The notes under the pieces were generated by a model. The model saw nothing but the letters and a program-made list of their open reading frames with translations. It searched no databases and was not told where the DNA came from. Source: Argentina anserina (taxonomy: Eukaryota > Streptophyta > Magnoliopsida > Rosales > Rosaceae). From it: a stretch of DNA of 64,000 nucleotides. Both the position numbers and the translations under genes were made by a program. The stretch lies in the NCBI RefSeq assembly GCF_933775445.1, contig NC_065877.1, positions 12,214,001-12,278,000 on the forward strand, given 5' to 3'. Below, piece after piece: positions 33,902 through 45,936 of the stretch. Each line of letters opens with the position of its first letter. Within the stretch, counting starts at the first letter, position 1.

Positions 33902-34330
33902 GGTGTTGCTTTGCCTAGAAATCTAATCTCAGAAATAAAGTGTGGAAGGAGTGACAATGAAGAGAAGGAGAAGAAGGGGGGAAGAGACAAGAGATTGGGA
34001 CAAGTGACCCAGAAGACGGATCCCTTCCAGAAATTGGCCTTAGACCCGTCGTTGATAGCAAATTGCAAGTTTGGGTACTACATTGACCTTTCCACAAGAG
34101 TTTGGGTACTAAATACCTTTTTTTTGTGGTCATGTGCGAGACAAGTTATTCAGAAGACGGAGTTGTGACAAAAATTGGCCTCAGACCCGTCGTTGATAGC
34201 GAATTGCGAGTTGGGAAACTACATTGGTATAACTCTGAGTATTGGTACTACAATGTTCTTGCCACAAGAATTTGGGGATCGATAATGAACATCATGCCAA
34301 CGAGGCCTAGAGGTGAGGATATCTCAGAAG

Positions 34331-34533
34331 CGTAGAAATAATGTCACTGAAGCATAGATATAATACTGTTGAACCATAAGAGAGGCTCGACTTTGAATCA
34401 TAGAAAGAATGTTACTGAAGTATAGATATAATAACGCTTAACCATAGGAAATGCTCGGCTTTGAATCATAGAAATAATATTTCCAAAGTATATAAGAGAT
34501 CCTTCTGAAACACAAAAGAGATAATACCACTAA
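34331..34533. repeat. 68-bp degenerate tandem repeat
   Basis: Units start at 34331, 34399 and 34467, each with ATAGAAA(T/G)AAT and a following GAAGYATAGATATAATA-like word. The array is cut by the LTR retrotransposon at 34539. GAAGCATA words reappear beyond it at about 42610-42740. Confidence 0.65.
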
Positions 34534-34538
34534 AGCAT

Positions 34539-36731
34539 TGATAGGAGCACAAAGTGTGACGTTCTTAATGTGATTATGCCATATTCTTACTCTTTGTTAC
34601 CTCTTATTTAGTATGTTTTAGTTTCTTTTGTATGAATAAGTGTCTAGGTAGAGCTTATATCAATTATGAATGAATTGATGATGACATCGTGCTAAGTGTT
34701 AATAATCCTTGTTGAGATATGATTCCTTGTTCGAGTAGGATTCATCCTTTCGTATTTCTTTGTTTCTAACATACTTATTCTTATTAGGAAATACAAATCC
34801 ATGTTGGATAAGGAAAGCAATCCTAGTTCCACAAGGAAAGAGAAGAAGATACACTTAAAAGCCCAATCCATGAAAGAATGAAAATGCTGTCAAGATTTGT
34901 AGTCCAACTTCGACGGGCTCTCCTGGATAGCTCCGATCGAATTAGAAGACGTACTTTATATGGATAAAAAGGATTTTGAGTCTAGTTTTTGTAGGATTTG
35001 GAATCAAATCAATATCTTATTCCTACAGGGAGATATGACCGAATCATTGATCGGAGGTCCAGTGAACTCGGCAGAATTATCTCAGCCATTGATTTGGTTT
35101 TGATCCAAGGGCTATGAGGGAAACTTGGGACTTTGTTCCTCCTGCATATAGAGCAAAAATATGTATCAGAATGTCCATAAATCCCTGCACCAAAGAATGT
35201 CAAAGAAGGCATGCAACAAATTAAATGAGAAGAGGCAAGAAAGTCAAAGAAGGCATGTAGCAAATTTAATGAGGAGAGGTAAGAAAAATCAAACATGGCT
35301 GCAACAATTAAGACTTTTGTTGCCTCCCTAATTCAAAGGAAGAAATTTATGCAAAAGAAATCAGCATTAAAGGAGGAAGAAGATATGCAATTAATGCAAA
35401 AGATATGCAATCCTTATAGAAATCAGAATTCTGGCACTGCAGATCATCCAACTTTGACGAGCTCCCCTGGACAGCTCAGAATGAATGAGAAAGTGCATGA
35501 TATATGGATGAACAGCCACGGAAGTCTAGTTGAAATTGCCAGTTGGAATCATCTCAATATCTATTTTCTAGAGAAAGTTATGGCCACAACAAGGGACAAA
35601 GGTCAGATCTGCCGAATCTAGAAAACCTCAACCAATTTGGTTTCAACTTTGTGGACTTTGTGGCCATCCTCCCTTGGGTTTCTTCCTCTATATATAGCAC
35701 CTCATTTCCACATAAAATGATCATCAACCTTGCTCACAAGACTTGCCAAAGCTCTGCCCAAACACTTTCATTCACCAAGCATCATTGAATCCGAATTCAC
35801 CACCCTTCACCATATTTTCTGTCCAAAGCTTGGGAGCCTAGGATACCATACTCTTGAAGATCTCGTGCTACCTCTGTAAGGAACCTTGGGAGGAGAATTA
35901 TAAAGTGTAACTCTTTGATCTTCATGTTAAGTTTTCGGGTTTTTATGTTTTTGTTCTTGGATGATTTATGTTTAGGTTTTGTTAAAGTTATTTTTATTCT
36001 TGTCTATGAGATATTTGTAATTTTCGAATGACATGATGAATTAAGGTTTTCGATTTTTATTCAATGATTTTAGGTTTTATGCCATGAGTTTCTGTTTATT
36101 TATGTTCTTAATTCATTTTCGGTGTGTTCTTATATTGCATGTGTGATTAAGACAAGTAGTTGATGTCGCATATGTTAATCATTCAAAGTTAAAAACAATT
36201 TTGATACAAGTAGTTGATTAATTGTTTGTCCCCTTTGTGTTCCTCCACCGATTATGATCTTAGGTTCGACATTGGATAAGTGCTTTAAACATATTGATTT
36301 CTCTTTGTGATACGTAATTGCATGATGAATTGGTATGTTAGATTTCGTAGCAAGACAAGTAGTTGAGCTCAATAATATCTATGTATTAGGAACCAAGTAG
36401 GAACTTGATGCATGATCGAATTTAAGATGAACTATGATACTTACGGCATGAACAAGATTGAGAGTAGATTTTGTTACCTTTGTTCTTATGTTATTTGTTT
36501 GGTAATTTCTTATGTGTTGGTTGGTTGATCACATGTATATATTAGTTTAGGTTTATTTTATGTTTGATCCGAAATATATCTCAAATCTTTTAAACTCTTA
36601 TGAATTCGTTGTTAAATGTTTGTGATTCTTTACCCTGGTTGGATCCCCGGTTTGTGAACGATACCCTCTTGCTTTATACTACTAACGATGCTTACAGGGT
36701 TAATATTGATCTCGAGTAATCGAACCGATCA
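34539..36731 (+). repeat. 5' LTR of the LARD-like element
   Basis: 2,193 bp. A TATA-like TATATATAG at about 35692-35700 follows a CTTGGGTTTCTTCCTC segment and may mark the promoter for the genomic RNA. Confidence 0.92.
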
Positions 36732-36733
36732 AA

Positions 36734-36753
36734 TGGCGCCGTTGCCGGGGATC
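36734..36753 (+). other. Primer binding site, tRNA-Asp
   Basis: TGGCGCCGTTGCCGGGGATC is complementary to the 3' end of plant tRNA-Asp including CCA, over 20 bases. Confidence 0.85.
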
Positions 36754-38835
36754 CATCATTATGGATCCCAATCTTTTAATTTCGAATTCACTGTTCATAT
36801 TGTAAATTTGTATATGTTTTTCTTACTTTGTTCTAATATCTAGTAATTTTATCTTTGGTTGTTATTTTTATGACTTAATGAATGATTGTTATAGGTTGTA
36901 AATCGAACGGAATAGGTAAAGTCCCTTTTGTTAATATTAGCCTTAACCCCTCATGTTTTTTTCCAAATTTTTTGCATGAGGTTGAGGGCGGCTTTTATTA
37001 ACACTTGGAGATTTGTCTAACACACAAGTTTGTTTCCAGCTGAGTAAGGGGCACTCTCTTTCATTACCCTGGTGCATGGGACCAAAATTGGATCTCAGAG
37101 AACTATTGACTGACATACATCTCGGCGATGGAGTCGATAGGGGGCTTGCCCTCCGTAGTTCAACAAATGAGTCCTACCATGTTCACTATCTCTGAATTAG
37201 CTATCCGGCCTTCTGAAACAACGATTCAAACTTGTGTCTAGGCATCCATACTTAGGCCGCACGTCCACTTTGGTTTACAACTTAGAATCAATCGATGATT
37301 TAATTGTTTGAATAACAACTTAAGGATGTTAAAGCATGAAATCTATTGAAAAGTAACTTGTAAAAAAAAAAAATTTTGACATATAATAATTGTAATTGGG
37401 TGTACTTTTTTTTAGGTTTATTTAGTTGAGAAATTAAAACGAACTTAAACATAAAATTTGACATTATGTTGGATTGGTTGTTAAGCTTATTTTCGTTTCT
37501 TTTTCCCCTTAACATGTGCTTATTTTATTTGAATGACTTTTGACATGTTTGTGACTTGTATATCAATAACTTCCTAACTGGTTTCTCTAACTTTTGCATT
37601 GCATCTTAATGATCTCATTCTAATTGCATTCATTCTGCATTGCATTCATTTTGCATCTCATTCATGTTGCATTTTTAATTCCACAAAATATCATATGGCT
37701 AGAGGAACATAGTCTCTTAAGGACCTCGTGTCCTATGTTATGTTTGGTACGTTCCCACTTTCACTAATGATTTTAATTGAGATTCTACAGATTTATAGTG
37801 AAGTGACCAGCAATAAGCTCGAGAATATACTACAAGGTTGGACAACAAAATGGTGGAGGAGAAACCCCATAATGTGTCACCTACAAAATGATTGAAAGGA
37901 AAACTCGGTCTAAGCTTTTAGACTTTAAACTTAAGCGTTTGTTGGGAGGGAACCCAATTTTGATTTTTTACTCTTTACTCTTTATTTGGTTATTGTTTTT
38001 GTTCTTTTTGATTTGTTTTGTGCGTGTGTAGGTTAGTCTTTGAGAAAATATGAAGAGGAGCAAAACATTTCCGTTCAACAGAATCTGGTAGAAACAGTTC
38101 GTCGACTTCGGCAGACTGTATCTCCCAGCTCAAAGAGAGTTTGAATATGTGCTTTATATGGAAACAACGGTATTTGAGTCTAGTTTCCGTATCTTTTTAC
38201 AGAACTAGATTTAGAGATCTACATCATTCCCAGTTCCAATTTGAAGGCAGCAAGGTCGTGTCAGAAATTCAGAACTTGTGCAGTTGCATTCCATAAACGG
38301 CAAAACAGGGAGCACTTCCGGCCTAAATGGGAGGTCGTGCCATACATGGATTGAAAGCTTGTTGTGTTATCTTCAACTTTCATTCAGGACACTTTTTCAT
38401 TCCGGATCGTTAAATCAACGGAAATCAGGTATAAGGAGGTAAAGGTCATTCTAGTTTTTTATTCTATGAACCTGTTTTTCGTGACAAATTTGCAGGGGCA
38501 TAACTTTCTCTTCATTTAGAGTTAGCGGACGTACTTCATATGCTTGGAAAGATAGAAACATTAGCTTTCTATTCCTACTGCTATCTTACTGATCAAAGAT
38601 TACTTTCAAACGTTACGAAGCATGGAATGCAGGCTGTTGGACCGCGTCATGGGGGGGCTTTTCTCATCATTTTCTCAACTCTTTCTCATGTGTTTATTTC
38701 CTTCCACTATGAGTCTTCCATTGCATTATTTATTTTGACATTCATTGAGGAAAATGCATGATTCGAGTGTGGGGGGAGGTTTACATGTTAGTGACATAAA
38801 ATCAGAAAAAAAAAAAATTTGTTTGTTATGTTTTG

Positions 38836-38866
<31 letters not shown>

Positions 38867-40382
38867 TGTTTTGAGTCCTAGGTATGCCTTTAACTGTCTA
38901 GGATGAGTTGATCTTTGGACGATTGGTTGATAGATGATCATGATATTGAATTGAACTTCATTGTTATTTGATGGTTAATCGATGTGTAGAGATTGTACGA
39001 ACATGTAGTAGATGAGTAGTTTGAAATTTAGGTACAAAATGAGCATGTTCCTTACTTGTTTGAATTCATGTAACCTATGTGAGTTTCGAGCCATATATGT
39101 GCTTTCGTTTTTAGTGATATTCTATCGTTTATTGGCTATATAACCTCATTCCATTTATATTGATCAATTCATATGCCATAGAATTACAATGAACTAGAGA
39201 ATACTAGAACTTACTTTGTGAAACTTTCGAAACTTTTATCATAATATACTCTGATTTTGAAAAGGATTGTTGGATCTTTTTAGGAATTCCACCACTTAAG
39301 CCAAAAAGCCGTATGCCTTATTATGAGCCCTGCTTGGGACACCTTAGTATTAACCCATTTGAGCTTACGTTAAACCTTTTCTTTTATCACCAACATGTTA
39401 ATATCCTTGCTTAGTATAGTTATATCTCTACCTTGTTCTCGAGGCTTGGCAGAGCTGATATTTGATGTTAATATGGAGTGATGATCCGATTCAAGTGTGG
39501 GGTTATGCTATCTATGTATTTGTGCCATGAAAAGAATGAAAAAAATAGAAAGATGCCGTAAAAAGAAAAAAAAAGAAATACATGAACACGGCTTGAAAGA
39601 AAAAAAATATATATATACAAAGAAGTTACGGCATAACTATGTTTTGATGTGAATTTGGAGTTGTGATGTATTTGTTAAAGGCTCAATAATGTTGTACTAA
39701 CCTTTGTCCATTTTCACAACGTTTAGAGTGAAGAATGGGTTCAACATGATGAAAATTGACCCTTGTTTTATGGAGTATGGCGACATAAGGTGGATGATTA
39801 TTGCTCTGCTAAGTCTTGAGGATGACCTTTGTGATTCCTTTTACCTGAAAAATGATATCCTTAACGAGCCTAAGCCTACCTTTTATAAAGATCCGCATGA
39901 TTCTTAAAATGAGTAGCTCTTGATATGTGGAGTTTGTTTCATAAGTAAGCATATGGTTAGGGTTCATTTGTGCATATGATTGGTATCTTTCATGAGGTTT
40001 TCGAATTCACTATGTGTTCATAACTCTTATGTGTGAAAAGCTTTTAAGCATATGCCATGTTCTTGAGAGAAAATATTTGGAGTGCATATCCCTTGTGAGT
40101 TGAATTTGAACTTGTTTTGAACATGTTGAGCTTAATATCACCTATGTTTCTGCCATGTTTTACTTGTTATGCGAGATCTTATGTTTATTAACCATTGAAT
40201 TCATTCTATCTATTTTGATTGAGTGTTATTCTTGATGCTATGAATTTGAAGATCTCTGAGACAATATGTTGAAGGCATTATAGTTGAGTCGTTAGTTTAG
40301 ATGTATTAATTTTTGTTTTATGTTTTTGTTTCCCTTTTCTAGTATTTGCTAAGGGACTAGCAAAGTTTAAGTGTGGGGTTGT
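36754..40382 (+). other. Non-coding interior of the LARD-like element
   Basis: No frame of more than about 75 codons and no retroviral motif. It holds a TTTTG-type repeat run (about 38828-38873) and three AGTGTGGGG motifs at about 38766, 39494 and 40370. The last lies just before the 3' LTR and is likely part of the polypurine tract. Confidence 0.7.
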
Positions 40383-42575
40383 TGATAGGAGCACAAAGTG
40401 TGACGTTCTTAATGTGATTATGCCATATTCTTACTCTTTGTTACCTCTTATTTAGTATGTTTTAGTTTCTTTTGTATGAATAAGTGTCTAGGTAGAGCTT
40501 ATATCAATTATGAATGAATTGATGATGACATCGTGCTAAGTGTTAATAATCCTTGTTGAGATATGATTCCTTGTTCGAGTAGGATTCATCCTTTCGTATT
40601 TCTTTGTTTCTAACATACTTATTCTTATTAGGAAATACAAATCCATGTTGGAGAAGGAAAGCAATCCTAGTTCCACAAGGAAAGAGAAGAAGATACACTT
40701 AAAAGCCCAATCCATGAAAGAATGAAAATGCTGTCAAGATTTGTTGTCCAACTTCGACGGGCTCTCCTGGATAGCTCCGATCGAATTAGAAGACGTACTT
40801 TATATGGATAAAAAGTATTTTGAGTCTAGTTTTTGTAGGATTTGGAATCAAATCAATATCTTATTCCTACAGGGAGATATGACCGAATCATTGATCGGAG
40901 GTCCAGTGAACTCGGCAGAATTATCTCAGCCATTGATTTGGTTTTGATCCAAGGGCTATGAGGGAAACTTGGGACTTTGTTCCTCCTGCATATAGAGCAA
41001 AAATATGTATCAGAATGTCCATAAATCCCTGCACCAAAGAATGTCAAAGAAGGCATGCAACAAATTAAATGAGAAGAGGCAAGAAAGTCAAAGAAGGCAT
41101 GTAGCAAATTTAATGAGGAGAGGTAAGAAAAATCAAACATGGCTGCAACAATTAAGACTTTTGTTGCCTCCCTAATTCAAAGGAAGAAATTTATGCAAAA
41201 GAAATCAGCATTAAAGGAGGAAGAAGATATGCAATTAATGCAAAAGATATGCAATCCTTATAGAAATCAGAATTCTGGCACTGCAGATCATCCAACTTTG
41301 ACGAGCTCCCCTGGACAGCTCAGAATGAATGAGAAAGTGCATGATATATGGATGAACAGCCACGGAAGTCTAGTTGAAATTGCCAGTTAGAATCATCTCA
41401 ATATCTATTTTCTAGAGAAAGTTATGGCCACAACAAGGGACAAAGGTCAGATCTGCCGAATCTAGAAAACCTCAACCAATTTGGTTTCAACTTTGTGGAC
41501 TTTGTGGCCATCCTCCCTTGGGTTTCTTTCTCTATATATAGCACCTCATTTCCACATAAAATGATCATCAACCTTGCTCACAAGACTTGCCAAAGCTCTG
41601 CCCAAACACTTTCATTCACCAAGCATCATTGAATCCGAATTCACCACCCTTCACCATATTTTCTGTCCAAAGCTTGGGAGCCTAGGATACCATACTCTTG
41701 AAGATCTCGTGCTACCTCTGTAAGGAACCTTGGGAGGAGAATTATAAAGTGTAACTCTTTGATCTTCATGTTAAGTTTTCGGGTTTTTATGTTTTTGTTC
41801 TTGGATGATTTATGTTTAGGTTTTGTTAAAGTTATTTTTATTCTTGTCTATGAGATATTTGTAATTTTCGAATGACATGATGAATTAAGGTTTTCGATTT
41901 TTATTCAATGATTTTAGGTTTTATGCCATGAGTTTCTGTTTATTTATGTTCTTAATTCATTTTCGGTGTGTTCTTATATTGCATGTGTGATTAAGACAAG
42001 TAGTTGATGTCGCATATGTTAATCATTCAAAGTTAAAAACAATTTTGATACAAGTAGTTGATTAATTGTTTGTCCCCTTTGTGTTCCTCCACCGATTATG
42101 ATCTTAGGTTCGACATTGGATAAGTGCTTTAAACATATTGATTTCTCTTTGTGATACGTAATTGCATGATGAATTGGTATGTTAGATTTCGTAGCAAGAC
42201 AAGTAGTTGAGCTCAATAATATCTATGTATTAGGAACCAAGTAGGAACTTGATGCATGATCGAATTTAAGATGAACTATGATACTTACGGCATGAACAAG
42301 ATTGAGAGTAGATTTTGTTACCTTTGTTCTTATGTTATTTGTTTGGTAATTTCTTATGTGTTGGTTGGTTGATCACATGTATATATTAGTTTAGGTTTAT
42401 TTTATGTTTGATCCGAAATATATCTCAAATCTTTTAAACTCTTATGAATTCGTTGTTAAATGTTTGTGATTCTTTACCCTGGTTGGATCCCCGGTTTGTG
42501 AACGATACCCTCTTGCTTTATACTACTAACGATGCTTACAGGGTTAATATTGATCTCGAGTAATCGAACCGATCA
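40383..42575 (+). repeat. 3' LTR of the LARD-like element
   Basis: Same length as the 5' LTR. The differences I found are one base each near 40653, 40745, 40815, 41389 and 41529. Confidence 0.92.
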
Positions 42576-42580
42576 AGCAT

Positions 42581-45484
42581 ATGGAGAATATTGTGAAAAA
42601 ATATCACCATTGAAGCATAAAAACTCAAATATGATACTAGAGTTTAGACAAATGTCGTTGAAGCATAGGTGACATAATCCTGAAGTGGATACAAGGCAGT
42701 GTAAAGACCCGAATAACATTGTTGGCGTATAGTGAAGCATGATGATCATCCAGGTGAGGCATGATAGGTATGCATGTGATGCATGATGAGTGTTTGTGGT
42801 GGGTAGAATGCAGAAGATCCCCGGTATCCGGGCCACGGTGGCTTGCATGCACCCACCCAGGGTAAGGTGAGAACCGAGCCGGGGGGAGGGGGGGTCGTAA
42901 GTATTCGCCCGGGTGGAGAGGACTAAAAGTTGGGTCAGGGAGTGTGAATGCTCGCTCGAGTGGAGATGTAGGTGCCCAAGAAATCATAAGCCCAAAAAAT
43001 AGTAAAGAACCAAATAATGAAATTGGTGGTGCCATGATGATGAAGCATGAATCAATATACATACGTGAGAGGAGACCTGTTGGGTGCCCTTAGTAAAATT
43101 GACACAACATATAGGTATAGATAATGTCTTTTGTTGACGACTAATTGAGAAAACCCAACCGTTAAATTTGACCCAGTTTTTCCTTTATTTTTCTCGTCTC
43201 ATTTAATTCAATTGTTGAACCGCCCCCCTTTTTTTTAATGGAGAGCCCCCGACGTATAACTTTAAATAACTTCAAAACAAAGAGAATTTGGTGAAGCTTG
43301 TTCCGGGCCGGAGGGGGGATCGAAATCCAGAGGTGGTTGCTGGTCGGGCAGAGGTGCATGGCCGGGCGGAGTGAGGAGTCAGATAAGGGCGCCATGGTGG
43401 CCAGCCGGGAGAAGAAATCTAGGGCAGTGACGCTAGATTAGAGCGGCTGGATGAGAGAAGTGTCGAACGGTGTCGCATGGCCGGGTGAGGTTTTTGGGCC
43501 GGCTGAGAGAGATTCTGAATATAAGAGATGTTAAGCAGGGAAGTGGCCATATGAGGTGCAGCCAAGGCAGGAGTTGCCGGATGGGGGCTGTGACAGGAGT
43601 AGATGGATGGGGTGTGGCTAGGGTAGGATAGAGGCGCCGGGGCCTGGAGTAGCCGAATGAGGGAGAGAGCAGCCGGGCCAAGACTTGTGTGGAACCGGAC
43701 CAGAACAAGTACATTGTCGTTGCTCGATTTGTTGCTTTGGATTGTGATTTATCTTAAAGAGAAAACTTGGAAGTTCTCTTAGATTTTCTAAAATTCATGT
43801 TGAAGGCGGTGGAGGTGAGGCGTTTGTGATGTTTGTAGATTAGTGGTGGAGAATAAAGAAAATCTCAGATCCACTTTTAAAAACTCTTTGAATGAGAAAA
43901 AACCTAGAAGCTTATTTCTGTTAACGATGACACAATCAATAGTTTGTGAATCCTTTTGGGGGGGGGGGAGTAACCCCAGGCTAGATTATAAAAATCAACT
44001 TTTAGAGGTGAGATCTAGCGATGTTGGAGGCCAAGACTGATGGGGAGGGAGAGAGAAACCAGATCTACTTTCTCTCTCCTCAAATTTTCTGCAAATAAGA
44101 ACCCAGAGCTAAAAAATTAGAAACTCAGATCTAGTTTCTCTTTCCTGTAATTCTGAAAGTTGAAGAGCTTAGAAGCTAGAGGTAGCTTGATTTGTGTGTG
44201 TAGGAGACAAAATCAGCAAAAAAGAAGCCTATGATGCATGCATGGGATGGAAACCAGAAAGAGATAAGATTTTGGGCAACTAGAAAAGAAAAATTCCCAG
44301 AAAATGATGGAATTTCTTGTAGAGAGCTATGGGTTTAGCCACTAAGGGGAAATGGCTCCTTCTAGCGCCAAATATTACTGTGGGATTCTGGTTGGGGCTA
44401 GAACCTTGAGTATCATGGGAAAACGCTTTATCTCCAACAATCCTGAAAATCATAAGCAAACGGTGTCATGGGGAGAAGATCGGACTGATCAGCCTTCAAC
44501 TCTCTGATGTCTAAGTCAGCTGCATAATATAGAGAAGGTAGGAGTAATGTGGAGAATGCAGGCTTACCAATTTATAGAGTGGAGATGTTTATTTATAGGA
44601 GAAAATGAGTGTGGTGGCTGAAATTACCAAATTTTCCTTGTATGGCTAATAATGCTTGTAGTGGGCCTTTGGGCCTAATTGGACTCAAAATAATGGAGCA
44701 GGGCTCCGGGAGTTAAGTGCATGGCGAGTAACTCCGATGTTTTAACCTCATAAAAGGCCATGATGTTAACACATGAGATACAAAGAAACTAAACTAGCTC
44801 AATCTAACATAATTATATAAGCAATATGATCCAAAAACAACTCAAGAACACAGAATCAACGTATACAATGTAATTGCTGAAATTACAAAAAAAAAAAGTT
44901 GAATGACCACCAAAAGAAAAATGGAGAATAAATGAAAATTTGGAGATTACCGATAAATGAAAACTTGGAGATTACCAGCATCATACATTTGTTCCCCATA
45001 CCCAAATCCCTGCAAGAAGCAAAAGAGTTTTGTAATATAGATTTGGGACATGTTGTAAACAATGCCATTAAGTTAGCATCAGTACGTACATACCTTTTGT
45101 TTATGTGTCACACATGTGCCCCACACCAAACCTATTTAGGAACTTAAAGATGTTAGATGAAGTAAGCACACATGTTGTAAGATACTAAGATAGATGTACT
45201 AGATCCACAAGAGAATGAGCAAAGGTACAAAGTAAAAGTAGACAAAACTAAACATTCATAAGATGAAAGGGAGACATTAGCATCGACTCCCTTCACAAGC
45301 ACAAACGAAAAAAAAAAAAGCACATAGTTATCGAAAGAGGTCTTAACAAAAAATAGAGATAATTCAAACTTGAAGCTTATTAGCTAAAGGACCATGCAAA
45401 TGAAAGAACTATAAACACACAAAAGAATTATATATGCAACCATGCTAATGCATATGCACTCAGCCAATAATCATTGTCACTTAC
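42581..45484. other. Intergenic mosaic without recognised genes
   Basis: Begins with GAAGCATA-rich sequence continuing the split array, then GC-richer DNA (about 42800-43700) without a credible gene, then AT-rich DNA. Short open frames did not resemble known families. A possible exon-like piece at about 44988-45022(-) has GT-AG borders but is too short to assign. Confidence 0.4.
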
Positions 45485-45610
45485 AGAGGAAAAGTGGAGT
45501 AGATGCGTTGAATGAAATTTTATGATGATTAATGGCACTTGGTCTTCTTTTAGTCCAAAGTAATGTTTACCAGACCAACCACTGGCACTAGTAGGGAAAA
45601 CGAGCTCCAT
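45485..45610 (-). pseudogene. PDI-like exon fragment
   Basis: The minus-strand frame reads KHYFGLKEDQVPLIII, close to a conserved segment of the b' domain of plant protein disulfide isomerases (typically YFGL..SQVPLIII). It ends at a GTAAGT donor. The sequence after VPLIII no longer matches. No thioredoxin CGHC motif or ER-retention signal is nearby, so this is an isolated remnant. Confidence 0.5.
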
Positions 45611-45936
45611 ACCGGAATCTTTCTGAGTTTATCAATGCCCTATACCTGATTCCGATACATTTAATTTGAATCTGAGTAACACAATTTGTCTGTCACAAAG
45701 CATGAGTTAATTATATGGATGTATAGTCAATAGATGATACATCAGCCATGTAAGCTATAAAATTTAATGACCAACACAAGTAAAGTTTCGACAAGTAAGA
45801 AGGTGTAGGATCAAACTAAATTTATACCCCAGATGAATATAATCCGGTAAAAGGCCGACTAATGAGCACATTACATTTGTTTAAGAATCACCCCATCTAA
45901 GAATCACCCATTTATGTCAAATGGCTATGCTCCAAC

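Larger units (their letters stand above)
33078..34280. mobile_element. Foldback Pack-MULE candidate with glutaredoxin-like gene fragments
   Basis: The whole 1.2 kb is an imperfect palindrome. Outer arms (33078-33390 and about 33995-34280) contain repeated units around GTAGTACCCAAACTC. Inner arms (about 33440-33665 and 33670-33935) are two inverted copies of one coding segment. Outermost sequences are GGTCCCCAAA and its diverged inverse. Long terminal repeats enclosing host gene sequence suggest a Pack-MULE, but no 9-bp target duplication was found, so superfamily and exact ends are tentative. Confidence 0.65.
34539..42575 (+). mobile_element. Young non-autonomous LTR retrotransposon (LARD-like)
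   Basis: Two LTRs of 2,193 bp (TG...CA) are flanked by a perfect 5-bp duplication AGCAT (34534-34538 and 42576-42580). A primer site complementary to the 3' end of tRNA-Asp starts two bases after the 5' LTR. The 3,651-bp interior has no gag, protease, integrase or reverse transcriptase frame. I counted five differences between the LTRs, so the insertion is recent. It must have been mobilised by proteins of another element. The lineage is unassigned; the long LTRs and primer suit a Ty3/Gypsy derivative. Confidence 0.92.

Noticed and set aside
35009..35296. Identical 95-codon frames in both LTRs (also at 40853-41140)
   Set aside because: They are identical because the LTRs are; no domain is visible and LTR frames are not expected to be coding.
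43162..44040. Several 65-90 codon frames in GC-richer DNA
   Set aside because: Overlapping in different frames and without recognisable motifs; may be chance.
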